Below are positions 51,766 to 63,990 of a DNA stretch of 64,000 nucleotides, in pieces. Position numbers and translations under genes: made by a program. Position 1 is the first letter of the stretch. Each line of letters begins with the position of its first letter. Under the pieces are notes generated by a model. That model did not search any database. It saw only the letters and a list, made by a program, of their open reading frames with translations, and was not told the origin of the DNA. This DNA comes from Camillea tinctor. Taxonomy: Eukaryota; Ascomycota; Sordariomycetes; Xylariales; Xylariaceae. Location: positions 2,945-66,944 of the forward strand of contig MU394054.1 of NCBI GenBank assembly GCA_022578605.1, written 5' to 3'.

Positions 51766-53571
51766 GCCGATGGCTCTTTGGTTTTCTCTGGGCTTAGTCA
51801 CCGACACTTGATATCCCTGTCACAAAATTTTCGACGTCATCCTCACCCCAGTTTAACGAAAACAAAAAAGAGAGAAAGAGAGAAAGAGCGAGAGCGATTT
51901 TTCTTCTTTTCCCCCCTTGAGAGAAAAGAGCTGGGCACAGGGAAGGGGAAGGAACAGAGAGAAAGAGAGAGAAGAAAAGGAAATGGCGAATGTCCGATAG
52001 CCAATGGTCAAGCCATAAGTAACATTCTTCCAAGGTTCCTAGTAAAGCCCATCTTTTTTTTCGTTTTTGTTTTTCTTTTGCTTCCGAGCTTGAAGATCTC
52101 CCAATTTCCATTCTCCTAGTCGGCCAGTCTATTCATTTACACTATACTACATCCAACTGGTTTAAAATAACTGAACGTCCGAGACTGGAAATTTCCATTT
52201 AAGTTGCATACCAATCTAACCTTTTTATATTGTTGTATTTTACTCTTTGACCTCTTATAAATTCTCCATAAACTCAGTATAACTATAACAACAATAATTG
52301 GAAGAGAAAAAAACAAATAAATCCAACAACAACAACAACTAAAACTAAACCGGACTGGGTTCCTTTTTTTCTTTTTTCTTTTTTCTTCTTTGGTTCCTTT
52401 GATCTCGTGTGATCGATCCTTCACCGCGCCCAGCCTACATATACAAGTACAGCACAGCTTCTCGGCCAATTAATTAATCTTCAATCAATGCAAGCTGGGC
52501 TTGTCACACTCACCATTTGTCGCGGGGTAAGAAAGAACATGGTTAATTAACTATTTGTTCGTTAGTAGATACTTATTCTCTCGTATGGTATGTACCTTGC
52601 TTTTCTCGCCTAGTTTCTCGCCTGGTTGTTGTAGTTGATCTTTGGTCCCCATCTCTCTCCTCCATACTCTATCTTAGCCAGGTACTATCCTATGTATCTA
52701 TCTACTCCGTCTCTTTCTCTCTCACTCCTCTCTTTTTCTTATAATCTCACTCACCCCTTTCCCACTTATTTCTTAATAAACCAACCTTTCTCTTTTTCTT
52801 TTTTCTCTCTTCGATAATCGAATCATTCTCTCGGCCTCCGTCTATAGTCCTAAAAAGTCTCCGCCTCTTCTCCTCCACATCCACACTAACAACACTAACA
52901 GCATCAACAACCACCACCAAAAAAACCCATCACCGCCAACCATCCTTGGATCGTCAAGCCTTTTAGTTGCTTAGTTTCTTTGGTTGCCCACATATCAACC
53001 CAAAATCTCTCATTGTACCCAATCCCAACCCCTACGATAAAACCGTGTCTCCTATTTTTTGAGGTATCCTCTTTTATCTTTTGCTTTTGTTTTCCCGCCT
53101 CTCCCCCCCACATCTTCTCTATAATCTATACCTCTTCACGTCATTTCGCTTGGATAAGACACCGCGTCGGAGTCGTTCCGTCGATACGGTCCACTTTTAC
53201 TTCTTCCCGTCACCGACTTGCCTAGAATTCCTTTGCTGTCAGACCGCTTGCTGGCTTGCAGATAACCAGTGGCGTCTTTGCTGCGAGTCATTTGGCGCTG
53301 CCGCATGGCTCCCTCACCTTGCTTTTGCTCGTTCTTACTTGTGGTATAGCTTGTCGATATTGCAGCATTGCCGTCTATTACTTATCCATACTCATCTACA
53401 TATCGCCTTTACGCAGCTCATCCTAGTGCGCCTGCTAGAGCCCCGGTCCTGCCACTTATATTTCAACCCACCCTCGCTATCCTGCCCTCACCTGTATTTC
53501 AGCTTTCGATCTGGTGATGTGATGGCAATGTTTGAGGTTTCGCGTCGCCAAACGACACCAAAAATCCAGAC

Positions 53572-56500
53572 ATGTCGTCCAACGACACTCCGGACCGCGG
53601 TCCGGCTGTTTTCGCTGTGACCACTGCCACCCTCGTCCTGGCCACCTGTTTTGTCGGCGCAAGGCTCGTCTGCCGTGTAGGTATTGTGAGGCAGGTCAGC
53701 TGGGATGACTATTTTATCATATTTGCCTGGGTCCTCGCTGTGGCCCTTGGCTTTACTATCGATCTCGCCAGCAAAATGGGGTTGGGACGCCATGACGAAG
53801 ATATCCCTCCCGAGGATTGGGACACTCTGAGGCGTTGCGAATATGCCTTCTCTGTGCTTTATGTATGTTCGCGTTCTGCCAAATCCTCTCTTTCCCCAGC
53901 TATTTCCAGCAGAATTGATCGTGCTTACGGCCTAATCGCTCTCTAGAACCCATCTTTAATGGCCTTCAAAACATCGGTCCTGATTTTCTACCTACGTTTG
54001 TCTAAAAATACCCAGAAAGTGCTTCGGATGGCATCCTGGGCTGTCCTAGCTATTGTGAATTTGGCTGGTACTGTTCTTACTCTGCTCAATATATTTCAGT
54101 GTCGCCCAGTGCAGGCCGCTTTCGATCCGTATAATTCCCCAGCCGCCTGTATACCATTATTGACCGAGTTCATATGTTCTTCCCCCATTAACATCATTTC
54201 TGATTTGGCGATTTTGGCTCTCCCGATACCCGTGCTGTCATCTATGAGATTACCGCCGCGACAGAAAGTAATCCTCATTATTACGTTTGCGCTTGGAATT
54301 TTCGTTACCGTCGTCGATGTTGTCCGGATTTATTATCTCCAGCAAGCGATCACACAGGTCTCACCAACTATCTCATCGAACCCCGCGGCAACCTTCGGCG
54401 ATTCGCCGCAATTTGCTTGGAATGCGTCACTCTCACTTATGTGGTCAACAGTAGAGGTGAACGTGGGAATCACTTGTGCTTGCATTCCGACTCTCAAGCC
54501 CCTGATTATTCGCATTCTTCCAGCTATGATTATCGACCCCGACGGAACTCGAAAAGGTTCTAACACAGCCGATAAGCCGCCGACGTCGCAGTTATCGGAG
54601 AGACACCAAAGTGCTGAGAATAATCGTGCGGCTGACGCGTCTGGGCTCGTACAAGATGAGCCTCTCACTCCTACAGCAGCTTATACTAGAAACGATACTT
54701 TCGATGCCCAGATATCGGCGCTTGAGTTTCTCACTACTCCGGACATGACTGGAATAGGAATGGGTCGGACGGGCACGGCGATGACAAGCGTTACTGCGAA
54801 TACGAATGGCCCCGAACCTTCGGGCATATATTTCGGTTTCGTGAATCTGCGCAAGCCGAAGAGCATGATCCGAACATCGGCACGGGATTCGTTCAAATAC
54901 TGCACTGTAGTCACTGTTCTGTTCTTACTCTGGGGTTTCTCTTACGGCCTGCTCAATACGCTTTCAAATGTAATTGCTACAATATCGGGCATGACTGTCC
55001 CTGAAACTCTAGGGCTCACCAGTATATACTTTGGAGCAGGGTACTTCTTTGGGCCATTATTGGTTGGAGAATGGATTCTGCGTCACGATGAGCATCGCAG
55101 AATTGAACGGAGAACAAGAAATAAGCATGGAGATGAGAAGATTGGTGGATTTAAGGCCACATTCAGTAAGGCATTCATTTTCCGTGTTATACGATCATCA
55201 AACAGGCTCGAGTGAACTTGTTCGCAATCTAATTCAATATGCGCCGTGAACCGAGTAAAATGTGCTAATTCGTATCGTTGTAGTGGTAGGGTTGTGCATA
55301 TATGGTATTGGAACCATCATGTTCTGGCCTAGTGCTGTGTTGACCTCGTTTGCTGGATTCATGATCTGTAACTTGGTCGTTGGATTTGGCCTCGCAGTCC
55401 TCGAAACTGCGGCAAACCCTTTCCTCGCCCTCTGTGGCCCAATGGATTATGCCGAGATGAGGCTTCTGCTAGCCCAGGGAATGCAGGCCGTTGCTACTGT
55501 CGTTAGTGGCGTTTTAGCTCAGAAGGTCTTCTTCGTCGATCTAGGTACTCGCGGCTATACAGGTTCGATGACGCTACTCGATGTCCAATGGACGTATCTA
55601 GCCATAACACTATTCTGCGTTGCGCTCGCTCTATTCTTCTATTATATGCCTTTGCCTGAAGTTTCCGATGCCGAGATGCAGCATTTGACAAGGTATCTAC
55701 CGGTTGATCCCAAGAAGCGCAGCTTTGGCGGATTCCAGCTCCGAACATGGACTTTGGTACTAGGTGTTCTTGCTCAATGGACATATACAGCAGGCCAAGA
55801 GAGCATGAGCATCTTCTTCCGAGCGTTGATCACTCCCCCAGCGTCTATACAAGATACAGCTACGGGAACCCAAAGAGCCGTATCTGCGATAGATGAAGGG
55901 TCAACGCACCCGGCTGGGCTGGTACTTTCTATACCGGATTACTTACTCGTGGCTCATTCTGCCTTCGCTGTTTCTCGTTTTCTCGCCGCCTATCTGGCTT
56001 ACCTGTCGCCAACTCATCCCAAAGTTCCGCAGCCACGAACGGTTTTGAACATCAGTACCGGCTGCAGCATTGTTTGCAGTATTTTGGTGGTAGTCCTTCG
56101 ACCGGCTAACCCGAATATGCTGGTCATTCCGATTGTGCTTTTCTTTTTCTTCGAGGGTCCAATGTGGCCCCTTATATTTGCCCTTGGGCTTCGAGGACAA
56201 GGTGAACGAACCAAGCGAGCAGCAGCTTATATTACCATGGGAGGCTCAGGCCCGGCTTTCTGGCCGTTTGTGAGTAAGTAAAACAATTTTTTTTCTTTTT
56301 CGCCAAGTTCCCTTGCATAAATTCTACTCTCTCTCCCCATTGATATTCTATAGCGGCACAGTCGTCTCTGTTCGAGACCTACATATTTCACCTTGCTCTA
56401 GATGCATATCAGCGTAGCATGAATTAACTTGGAATTCTATAGTGTACGCGATCAATGTAAAGGGCGGAAGCTTCCAGACTGCTTTTATAATTGTCCCAGC

Positions 56501-56813
56501 TCTACTTGTTATCGCCGGCTTATTTGCACTGTTCCTTGACCTGAAGCGGGATGCCAGGCTTCTAGTTGATTCCCGAGTTGGCGCCGAAGAACAATCACGA
56601 ATACAAGATCGCGCGAACCGAGAAATAAACTTAGATGCTATTATTGCTGCTAGAAGGAGAGCATCGATGAGCGGACCACCGCCAGGATCGAAAAAGCCGA
56701 GCATCGTCAAGAGGTTTTCCATCGCATTGAATAAAGGCGCCGTTCCAGGCAGAAGGAGTCCTCAGCAAGCCACTGCTGAGCACCGAGAAACAAAAGGCAG
56801 TACCTCTGAGTGA
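53572..56813 (+). CDS. SAT4/PTH11-like 7-TM domain fused to FucP-like MFS
   Basis: Exons 53572-53862, 53947-55165, 55284-56273 and 56443-56813 give 956 residues. Residues 1-295 form a fungal rhodopsin-like (SAT4/PTH11) 7-TM domain: GARLVCR, WDD (44-46), GLGRH, LYNPSLMAFKTSVLIFYLRL and ALPIPVL. A Ser/Thr linker (about 296-410) follows. Residues 411-865 form a fucose-permease-type (FHS) MFS carrier: LLWGFSYGLLN, LETAANPF (E544), QWTYTAGQES, VSRFLAAYL and FEGPMWPLIFALG. A charged tail ends the protein. Exon 2 is one unbroken frame running from TM3 of the first domain through the linker into the second TM of the MFS, so the join is not a splice-model artefact. By spacing from the TM1 Trp, the proton-coupling Asp of E. 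coli FucP (D46) is Asn here (N434), while the TM4 Glu (E135 there) is kept. Sensing plus transport is inference. Codon use is relaxed compared with Hv1 or NDUFS7. Confidence 0.85.
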
Positions 56814-58304
56814 CCGATTTGAGTTCATACAAGGAAAAGTTCCGAGAATATAGGGGCAGATGTCGCGCATCTACTTTGATATCGGTTGCGGCTTTCTAGC
56901 TATTAGTCCTGAATTTAGGGCAAAAGACTATGCTATACATCGAATTATCCCGAGAACGACGGCGGTTCAGTGAGACTAAAGCCTTGATAGGCATCGAGAT
57001 CTTGCGCGACGGAAGCCGGTCACCCGTGACACTAGCTATTCTACGTCTCTAGTTCTAGCTCCATCGTAAAGGGGCTTGCGAGATGGTAGAACGGTAGTTC
57101 CTGAAGCACGAATTTTTCGAGGAGTATGGAACGGAACCGACAGACTCGATAGAACCTACGTTGTACGCCATGATAAGTTGCGAAGAATGCACACGGTTTG
57201 CGGTCGCGATTGGTATAGAGACAGAGCACCTGCTCTTTAAACACAACATACACAAGTGCTAGCCAGTCAGACAGAGACTTTGTTGCGGGGACATAAAGCG
57301 CCTTATTGGTTTAGGTGGCGATAGTCCAATGAGATCGCACTACACATTTACTACATATGTGCTGGCTGAGCGTCGTATCGAAGTCCAATCCCTTTAGGGG
57401 CCAGCGAGTTTGAGTATAGGGGGCTCACAGCGAGAAGAAATAGCGGTTGTTCCTATTTATGTATGTTCTTTGATATACCGTTCAAGGGACATAATAGGGC
57501 CAATCTAGTAGTATATTAAGGACTTTAGCGGAGGTGGGCTATACGAAAAAGGAGAAAAAAAAAAGAAAAACCACGAACGTTCATAATGTGATACCCCCCA
57601 TATGTGTGTAGATACGGATAGTACCATTCATTTAGTTATCTACTATTTAATATCAAAATACTAATAAATTCTACGTAGAATCCAACAATAACTCTACTCA
57701 CCTAAGCATGTTATGAGACCTGATCGGGAGAACAACCGGTCAGACCGGAATTGTCGGCGCAAACCCCCCTGAAGGCGGAATGAATGAGATCCACTTAAAT
57801 GAGTGGAGACATTAACTTGAAGCTCATCAGTTTAGGGATAAAGGAGAGAGTAAAATGTCCGGCTTACCAATCCAAGTTTGCCTTGTCATTCATAATAGAT
57901 CTAGTGTGTGGCCTGCCTGATTAAAGAGCTTAGCAATTCAACAAGGATGTGTCGTCAGCTATGGACGATTTTATTTGATACATATGTCTAGTCAACCTTA
58001 TAGCTATACATACTACTTAGCTTACAACTACCTAGTATCCTTGTGTTTCCATACACATACTTACCTTTCAATCCCCCTTTTTAAAGTGCAGCTTTTAAGA
58101 GGGATAAACTTATACCGACGGACTTCCCAATTAGTCAATAACCGGATCTGGAAATAAAGGTGAGACAAGCAGATACTAGAAGAGGAAAGAAGAGATCAAC
58201 GTCGTCGCATTGCTTTAGTCGGTCGGTAGCCGTCTGTCTCAGTCCACGACCTGCATCGCCTTTAACATAGTCTCTCTCTCTCTCTCAAAAAAAAAAAAGG
58301 CATC
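56814..58304. other. Intergenic, no gene seen
   Basis: AT-leaning spacer between two transporter genes. Short open frames near 57041-57255 and 57975-58157 show nothing recognisable. A (CT)n run and an A run directly precede the start codon at 58305. Confidence 0.6.
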
Positions 58305-60483
58305 ATGCCGCCGCCTATCACACCATCGAGTCACATCGCACCACCGTCCGATGACTCGTTCTCGCGGGATGACGACGCTACCCTGACCAACAACGAAGAC
58401 ACGCCGCTGCTGCGGTCCGAGGGCAGCGGGCCGCCCTCCAGCTCCGGCACGTACCAGAACGGAGGCGTCGATGAGGATGACCTGGATGTCGCGAAGCAGA
58501 GCGTGAGCCGCGGCCGCGCCGTCGCGATTGTGTTGAGTGTTTATGTGCTTATTTTCTTGCAAGGTAAGGAAGAACTTGGCCAATCTTTTTATTCTATGTA
58601 CCTACCTACCTATCTATCCCCCCCCCTTTTTCCTCTCTCTCTCTCCCACCCCCATACCCATGACTAACACGCCCCCCAGCCTCCAACATGAGCGGCATAA
58701 CCATGGCCCAGAGCACCATCGCCGCCGACCTGGACGCCTACGAGAACGCCATGTGGTTCACCACCTCCTTCCTGGTCGCCCTGTCGTGCGCCGCCCCGCT
58801 GACGGGCAAGCTGGCCTCGATCTTCTCCCCCCGCGCCATGGTGCTCGCGTCCGCGCTGTTCTTCGCCGCGGGATGCTTGCTCACGTCCCAGGCCCGCTCG
58901 TTCGCCGCGTTTGTGGCCGGCCGCGTGGTCACGGGCGTCGGTGGCGGCGGGACCATGGTGCTTGCGCTTATTCTGGTGCTGGAGTTGACGACGAAGAGGA
59001 GGAGGGGGTTGTTTGTTGGGCTTGTGTGAGTTTTTTTTTTTTTTTTTTTGAGAGGGAGGGAGGGAGGGAGAGAGATGGTGGAATGGGATGAAAGGTGATG
59101 AAATTCTTTTCTAATGCGGTTGTGGCAATAGCAATGCGGGTTTCACTACCGGCGTCTCGCTCGGCGCGGTCGTCTTTGGCGGTTTGATATCTACTACGGG
59201 CTGGGTTAGTAAAATCACGTCCCCCCCCCTAGCATGCGTTCGTGGGCACCGGCTTATATACAGTCTACTCTAGCGAGCGCTTTTCTGGATCCAAGCACCT
59301 ATCAGTTTGGTGGCCGGGCTCGCCGTTTACCTCAGTATCCCCGGGCGTCTGACCTCTGGCCATGACGCGAAAGGGGGCTCGTTGGGTGCCAAGCTAAAGC
59401 GCATCGATTACCTGGGCGCCGTGTTGTTGGCCGCCACCGTCGTTCTCTTCTTGTTTGGACTCTCCGGGAAGATCCAGCCCATCCCCCTCGGGGCCTCCCT
59501 TGGCACCCTGGCTATATTCGTCCTGGTTGAGAAGCACGTTGCGGCTGACCCAATCGTTCCTCTTGAGGTCCTGCAGAATCGCGGTGCTTTGCTGTCTTGT
59601 CTGGCGCAGCTGGGATTTATGGCATCGCGTTGGACGGTGCTCTTCTATACCCCCATCGCCGCCCTCGCGGTCCGGGGCTTCGCGCCGGCCGTGAGCGGCA
59701 GCATTCTTATCCCGACTAACTTCGGCTTCGGGCTTGGCGGGCTACTTGTCGGTGTAAGTAACTAAATGACCGTAACACCAACTCCGATCCTCCTCATCTT
59801 ATCTATAATTTCAGCCACCCGTTTTCGTTTCAGGTAGATTAACATGATTATAGTGGTTACACGTCCGCCGCGCGGGCAGCTTCTGGGGACCCAGCCTAAT
59901 CTGCTTCGGCCTCTTTGCCATCAGCCTTCTCGCGCTGTCTTTCGCCTCTTCCCCAGACTTCCCCTTCCCGCTGTACATACTCCTCGTGTTCATCAACGGC
60001 CTGTTCACGGGGGGTGCCCTCAACTACACTCTCGCTCACGTCCTGCACTTGACTCTGCCGGACACGCATTACGTCGCCACGAGCCTGCTCGGCACATTTA
60101 GGGGGTTCTCCGGCAGCTTTGGCAGCGCGATAGGAGGTGGCATCTTCACCCGCACCCTAAGGGCGACCCTGGAGGATGGCCTCAAGGCCATCGATGGATC
60201 GGGCGAGCTGGGCAAGGACCGCGAGGAGCTTGTTAGAAAGCTGATTGGCAGTCCGGCGCTGGTGTATAACGGCGGTCTCGCACATGACGAGCAGGAGGTT
60301 GCGGTCCGGGGCTACGTCGCGGCGCTGAAGGTGCTGTTCCAGGCTGCAGTGGTCTTGACGCTCATCGTGGCGGTGTTGCAGGCTGGCACGGGGTGGGAAC
60401 TACCCGTGAGCAAGAAACGGGATCAGAGGACGCCCCGGGATGATGATGGTGTTGTAGGGCGCGAGGATGATGCTGATGTATAG
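58305..60483 (+). CDS. MFS transporter, DHA2-like (14-TM type)
   Basis: Exons 58305-58563, 58680-59025, 59132-59204, 59274-59753 and 59854-60483 give 595 residues. An acidic, disordered N-terminus of about 70 residues contains DTPLL, a dileucine-type signal often seen in vacuolar carriers. TM1 runs into ASNMSGITMAQSTIAADLDA, followed by the MFS loop motif GKLASIFSPRAMVL and GRVVTGVGGGGTMVLALILV. Length and motifs fit the drug/amino-acid antiporter group DHA2 (Vba/Fnx-like or multidrug). Substrate cannot be told from sequence. Splice junctions are supported by restored motifs: FLQ-ASNMSG, FVGLV-NAGFTTG, TTGW-RALFWIQAP and LLVG-WLHVRRAG. It lies downstream of the fusion carrier on the same strand. 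Confidence 0.9.
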
Positions 60484-62216
60484 GAACTTTGGCAGTTGCC
60501 CGTGTATATATCTTGGGGGATAGATAGGTAGGCTCAGTGCCGCTCGTGATCCGGTTCTGAAGACTTCTGCTATACGGGCCTCGATGCTCGATTCCTGCTT
60601 ATTCGTAACCAACGACATCTGATTCAGGGACCTTGAAGACTGATGAGTATTAATATTAAATATACTTTGACAACACAATGAGACCGATTATGCCAAGATT
60701 CGTCTGTCATAAGCACCCGCTTTCACACAATTGGCGTAAGTACATCGGGGAATATCATTGTTCACAAGGCAAAGCGAGTCTCTCTTGAAATCTTATAAAT
60801 AATGCGTGACATGCCTGTAACTCGGACAAGCTGCTTTGAGAATGTGGTAACTTAGGATTGGATGCCTTGTGCCCACTCAAAGACCCATATAGGTTGGTTT
60901 ACCTTACACATTCTATAGATATAGAAATGTAACCTCTGCGACCAACAAACATACTTAATCACAACACCACAGCCTTAAAACAGGGGTTTGGATGACAGGA
61001 GGACAATGACTAAATTTTACGAGATCAACGATGACCGTCTTTGGACGACTTTTATCCCCGATTTTCTATCCGATTTCTCTTCCTTAGCAATATCTCTTAT
61101 TAAACCCACATCTCAAAGATGTTATACCCCGCGATACCCAGAAAAAGAACCTGTTTTGGACCCTTTTTTTCTCTACCAGACCGACCCAGACCCATAACAC
61201 TTAATAGTCTTGCTAGCTTGCGATGGCGGGGAGCAAGCTACCCTTAGAAGCCCCACGCCCGTGAGTGAGGCTAACCTAGAGCTTTTCACATTGCATCTCA
61301 ACATTCCTCACGATGCGTTGCTGCGCATGGGTGTGTAGTAGTTAAGCCCCTCCCCCCTGGGGGCGCTTTTGCCAATGGGGGAAATTCCGATACCGTGGAA
61401 TGCCGCTCTCCACACAACCATCACCATTACCACCACCAACGCAACATATCTAGGTTGTGTTGTATGCGCGAGCGGCAGCACCCTTATCTCCTGCACACTA
61501 GGTAAGGGGAAGAGAACCCTCTTCACATGAAAACTCAGATAATATGTCCGGCTTCGGCAGGGGAAGCTTTTGTTTTTTTGTGGGCTTTTCTTCACCTTCT
61601 TCTCGTCTCTTACTATCCTCCCTCCCCGCCGATACACAGAAACCCATAACCATCACCGCTGCCGCTGCCGCTGCTATAACGTACATACATGCACAAAGCC
61701 ATTAGGGTCGGACGGCAGTGGCCCGAGTGAGAGCGGGTCAGTTGATAAACTATGGGGGATGTTAGGTAGCAAAGATTCTGGATTCTATTGTTGTTGTTTT
61801 TATTTTATTCATTTTTTTTCGGTTTGGGCCTTGACCGCTATTATCAATTTTTTCTAACCTACATACATACTACCTAACTAACCCTCCCGACCCTCACTAT
61901 CTCCAGCACGTACTCGACGGCTTATAGATAACTGGACACACATCAATAAATACCCATATCTCCCCCCTTTCATGAGATAGAAGCTCTGCTGGCTGAAAAC
62001 TATACTACACCTTCGGTGAACCTTTTCTTTTATAAGTAGTTTATCGAGAAAAAGCGTGGCATCGTGTGGCATAAAGGGGCTTTAAATCATCGCCCTGCTC
62101 TCCTAACAACCTTATAAGTGCGAGAGTTACAGCCCCGACGCCCAGTCGGTAGAGAAACGGGAGATCCTCCCCTTCTCTGGGCCTATACTTAGACATTGAA
62201 TCTTTCTTAGAAAGAA
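60484..62216. other. Intergenic, no gene supported
   Basis: Spacer between two carrier genes. A 69-codon frame at 60988-61197 and frames at 61308-61857 have no recognisable motif. CT-rich sequence near 61590-61630 and TACATAC/TACCTAAC words near 61860-61880 are present. Confidence 0.6.
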
Positions 62217-63990
62217 ATGACCGTCGTCCAGGAAAGCCGCCTACGCGGCGCCTGGCTGATCGCCTTGATCACTCTAATCGATGCGAGTAAGAAGCTCATG
62301 CATAACCTCCCGCCCCCTCTAACACAGCCCGACGAGACGAGTGAGAAAAAGGGGGAAAGGAATGAAGTTGTTGCTGATCTTGTGAACCCAATCAGTGTCC
62401 TCGTGTTGGTTCGGATATTGCCAGGTAAATCCTCACAAAAAGCGAGGGGCAAAGAGTTACGAGAGCTAACGGGAAACGAACAGGGCGTCTTCGCCGGCGT
62501 GCTCATATCCAAGGACTTCCAGGACCTGTTCCCGCAGGTCCAGAACGGCAACGTCTCAGGCATTGTGACGAGCTGCTTTCTGGTAAGCGTGCCCCTTTCC
62601 TTCCCTCTTCCCCTCCTCCTTAACCCCCGTTTTCTCCTTTTTCTTGCCTCTATTATGTAAAGGAACAGCGAGTAGTGCCAGAACATGTAAACTAACGCGG
62701 GAGCGGGATAGCTGGGCGCTTTCTTCGGCGCCATCGTCGCGTTCGGCGCGGGCGACGTGTTCGGCCGCAAGAGGACCATCGCCGTGGGCCACTGCTTCAG
62801 CCTCGTCGGCGCCACCCTGCAGTTCCTCTCCTGGAGCATGCCGCAGCTTATCGTCGGCCGCGTGCTGAATGGAGTGGGCATCGGTATGACGTCGACTATG
62901 AGCCCGGTATTTTTAGGAGGTGAGTTGAGACCCCCTCAAAAATCCCCTTTTAGTTCTTTAGTTCGTTGTGCATGTGCGAGCGAAGGGGAAAAGGGGGTGA
63001 GAAGGAGGTCATCGTCGAACTCTTAAGTTTTCGAAAATGACAAGCGTGCCGAGGCTATATGTGCGTTTTGGGAATACACGGCTTGGGAATTCCCTGTTTA
63101 AACTCTGCTGACCCATTGGGCGTTCCAGAATGCGCGAGACCTGATATGCGTGGTCGGCTGCTGGTGATTGGGGCAAGCTCCAACGTCTCCTGCTTCTGTT
63201 TGGCCAATTGGCTTAGTTACGCACTTGCGTTCCACGGTGGTGCATGGCAGGTGAGTCTTTTTTTATATACCTAATCTGAACGCTGCCGTTTATTCAAAAG
63301 TATAGACTAACCGTACATTACAGTGGCGTTTTCCGAGTAAGTAAAATTAATGTTTTCTTATGCTTATGCTATAACAGTGGCTTTGAAACCTTCGCAGTTG
63401 TTCGGGGGGCGCTCACAGCCCCTTTTTGCTGTCGGGGATAAGGTATATTCAGACTTGGGTACTAATGCACTACTCATATAGTGGCATTTCAGCTGGTATT
63501 CCCGTGTATAATCTTCCCTATCCTCCCTTTCGTCCCCGAGTCTCCTCGATGGCTCCTTTTAGTGGGTCGAAACGACGAAGCACGAAGTGTGCTCGCGAAA
63601 CTCAACCAAGACACAGTAGGACTCCAAGTCGATGAGGAATATAATTCCATCATCGCTTCTATCCGATTAGAGCGCGAGTCCCGCGTCGCCCTAATAGATG
63701 TTTTGTGTCACAGAGATAAGACACAGAATTTCCGTCGTTTGCTGCTTTCATGTGGCACTCAGTTCATGCAGCAGTTCAGCGGAATCAATGCACTAGGTAT
63801 AGGATAGCATCGTTTTAATGTTGTTCGACCATCATTAACATCTCTCAGGCTTTTATCTCCCGACTCTCCTTCACGAAAACGTCGGGTTCGACGAGCAGAT
63901 GAGCCGTCTGCTCACTGCAGTGAGCGGCACGATCTACCTAGTTTCTGCCTTTTTCAGTCTTGTCGTTATCGACCGCGTTGGGAGGCGAAA
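62217..63990 (+). CDS. Sugar-porter MFS transporter (partial, runs off edge)
   Basis: Exons 62217-62286, 62396-62424, 62484-62582, 62712-62919, 63129-63250, 63324-63336, 63482-63796 and 63849-63990; an intron then starts (GTAAAT) and the gene leaves the window. Sugar-porter motifs appear in order: FGYCQGVFAGVLISKDF (TM1), DVFGRKRTI, GVGIGMTSTMSPVFLGE, ECARPDMRGRL, WRFPMAFQLVFP, PESPRWLL, QFMQQFSGINALG and DRVGRRK. Exons of 29 and 13 nt are needed to restore the FGY and WRFP motifs, and each keeps the frame. In proton-coupled sugar porters the fourth residue of the TM1 FGYD motif is Asp; here it reads Cys. The family includes hexose, pentose and disaccharide carriers of the plasma membrane; the substrate is unknown. 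Confidence 0.85.

Larger units (their letters stand above)
49138..53571. other. Gene-poor stretch with a scaffold gap
   Basis: No convincing gene. It holds a (GGTTT)n repeat (49262-49286), AT-leaning unique sequence, a (GA)n run (about 51290-51308), a 20-bp palindrome (51392-51411), tandem CCTAA words (51425-51440) and the gap at 51679-51688. From about 52600 to 53560 the plus strand is CT-rich and probably contains the promoter and leader of the fusion gene. Confidence 0.6.

Noticed and set aside
53081..53620. 179-codon plus-strand frame upstream of the fusion gene
   Set aside because: It is in a different frame from the 7-TM domain and lies in CT-rich leader sequence, giving a biased Ser/Leu/Phe composition.
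53959..55262. Reading the fusion as two adjacent genes
   Set aside because: Exon 2 is one continuous frame from the 7-TM domain into the carrier, and the next exon joins in frame (ATF-MVGLCIYG) to restore the carrier; no stop, promoter-like spacer or start context separates them. Transcript data could still overturn this.
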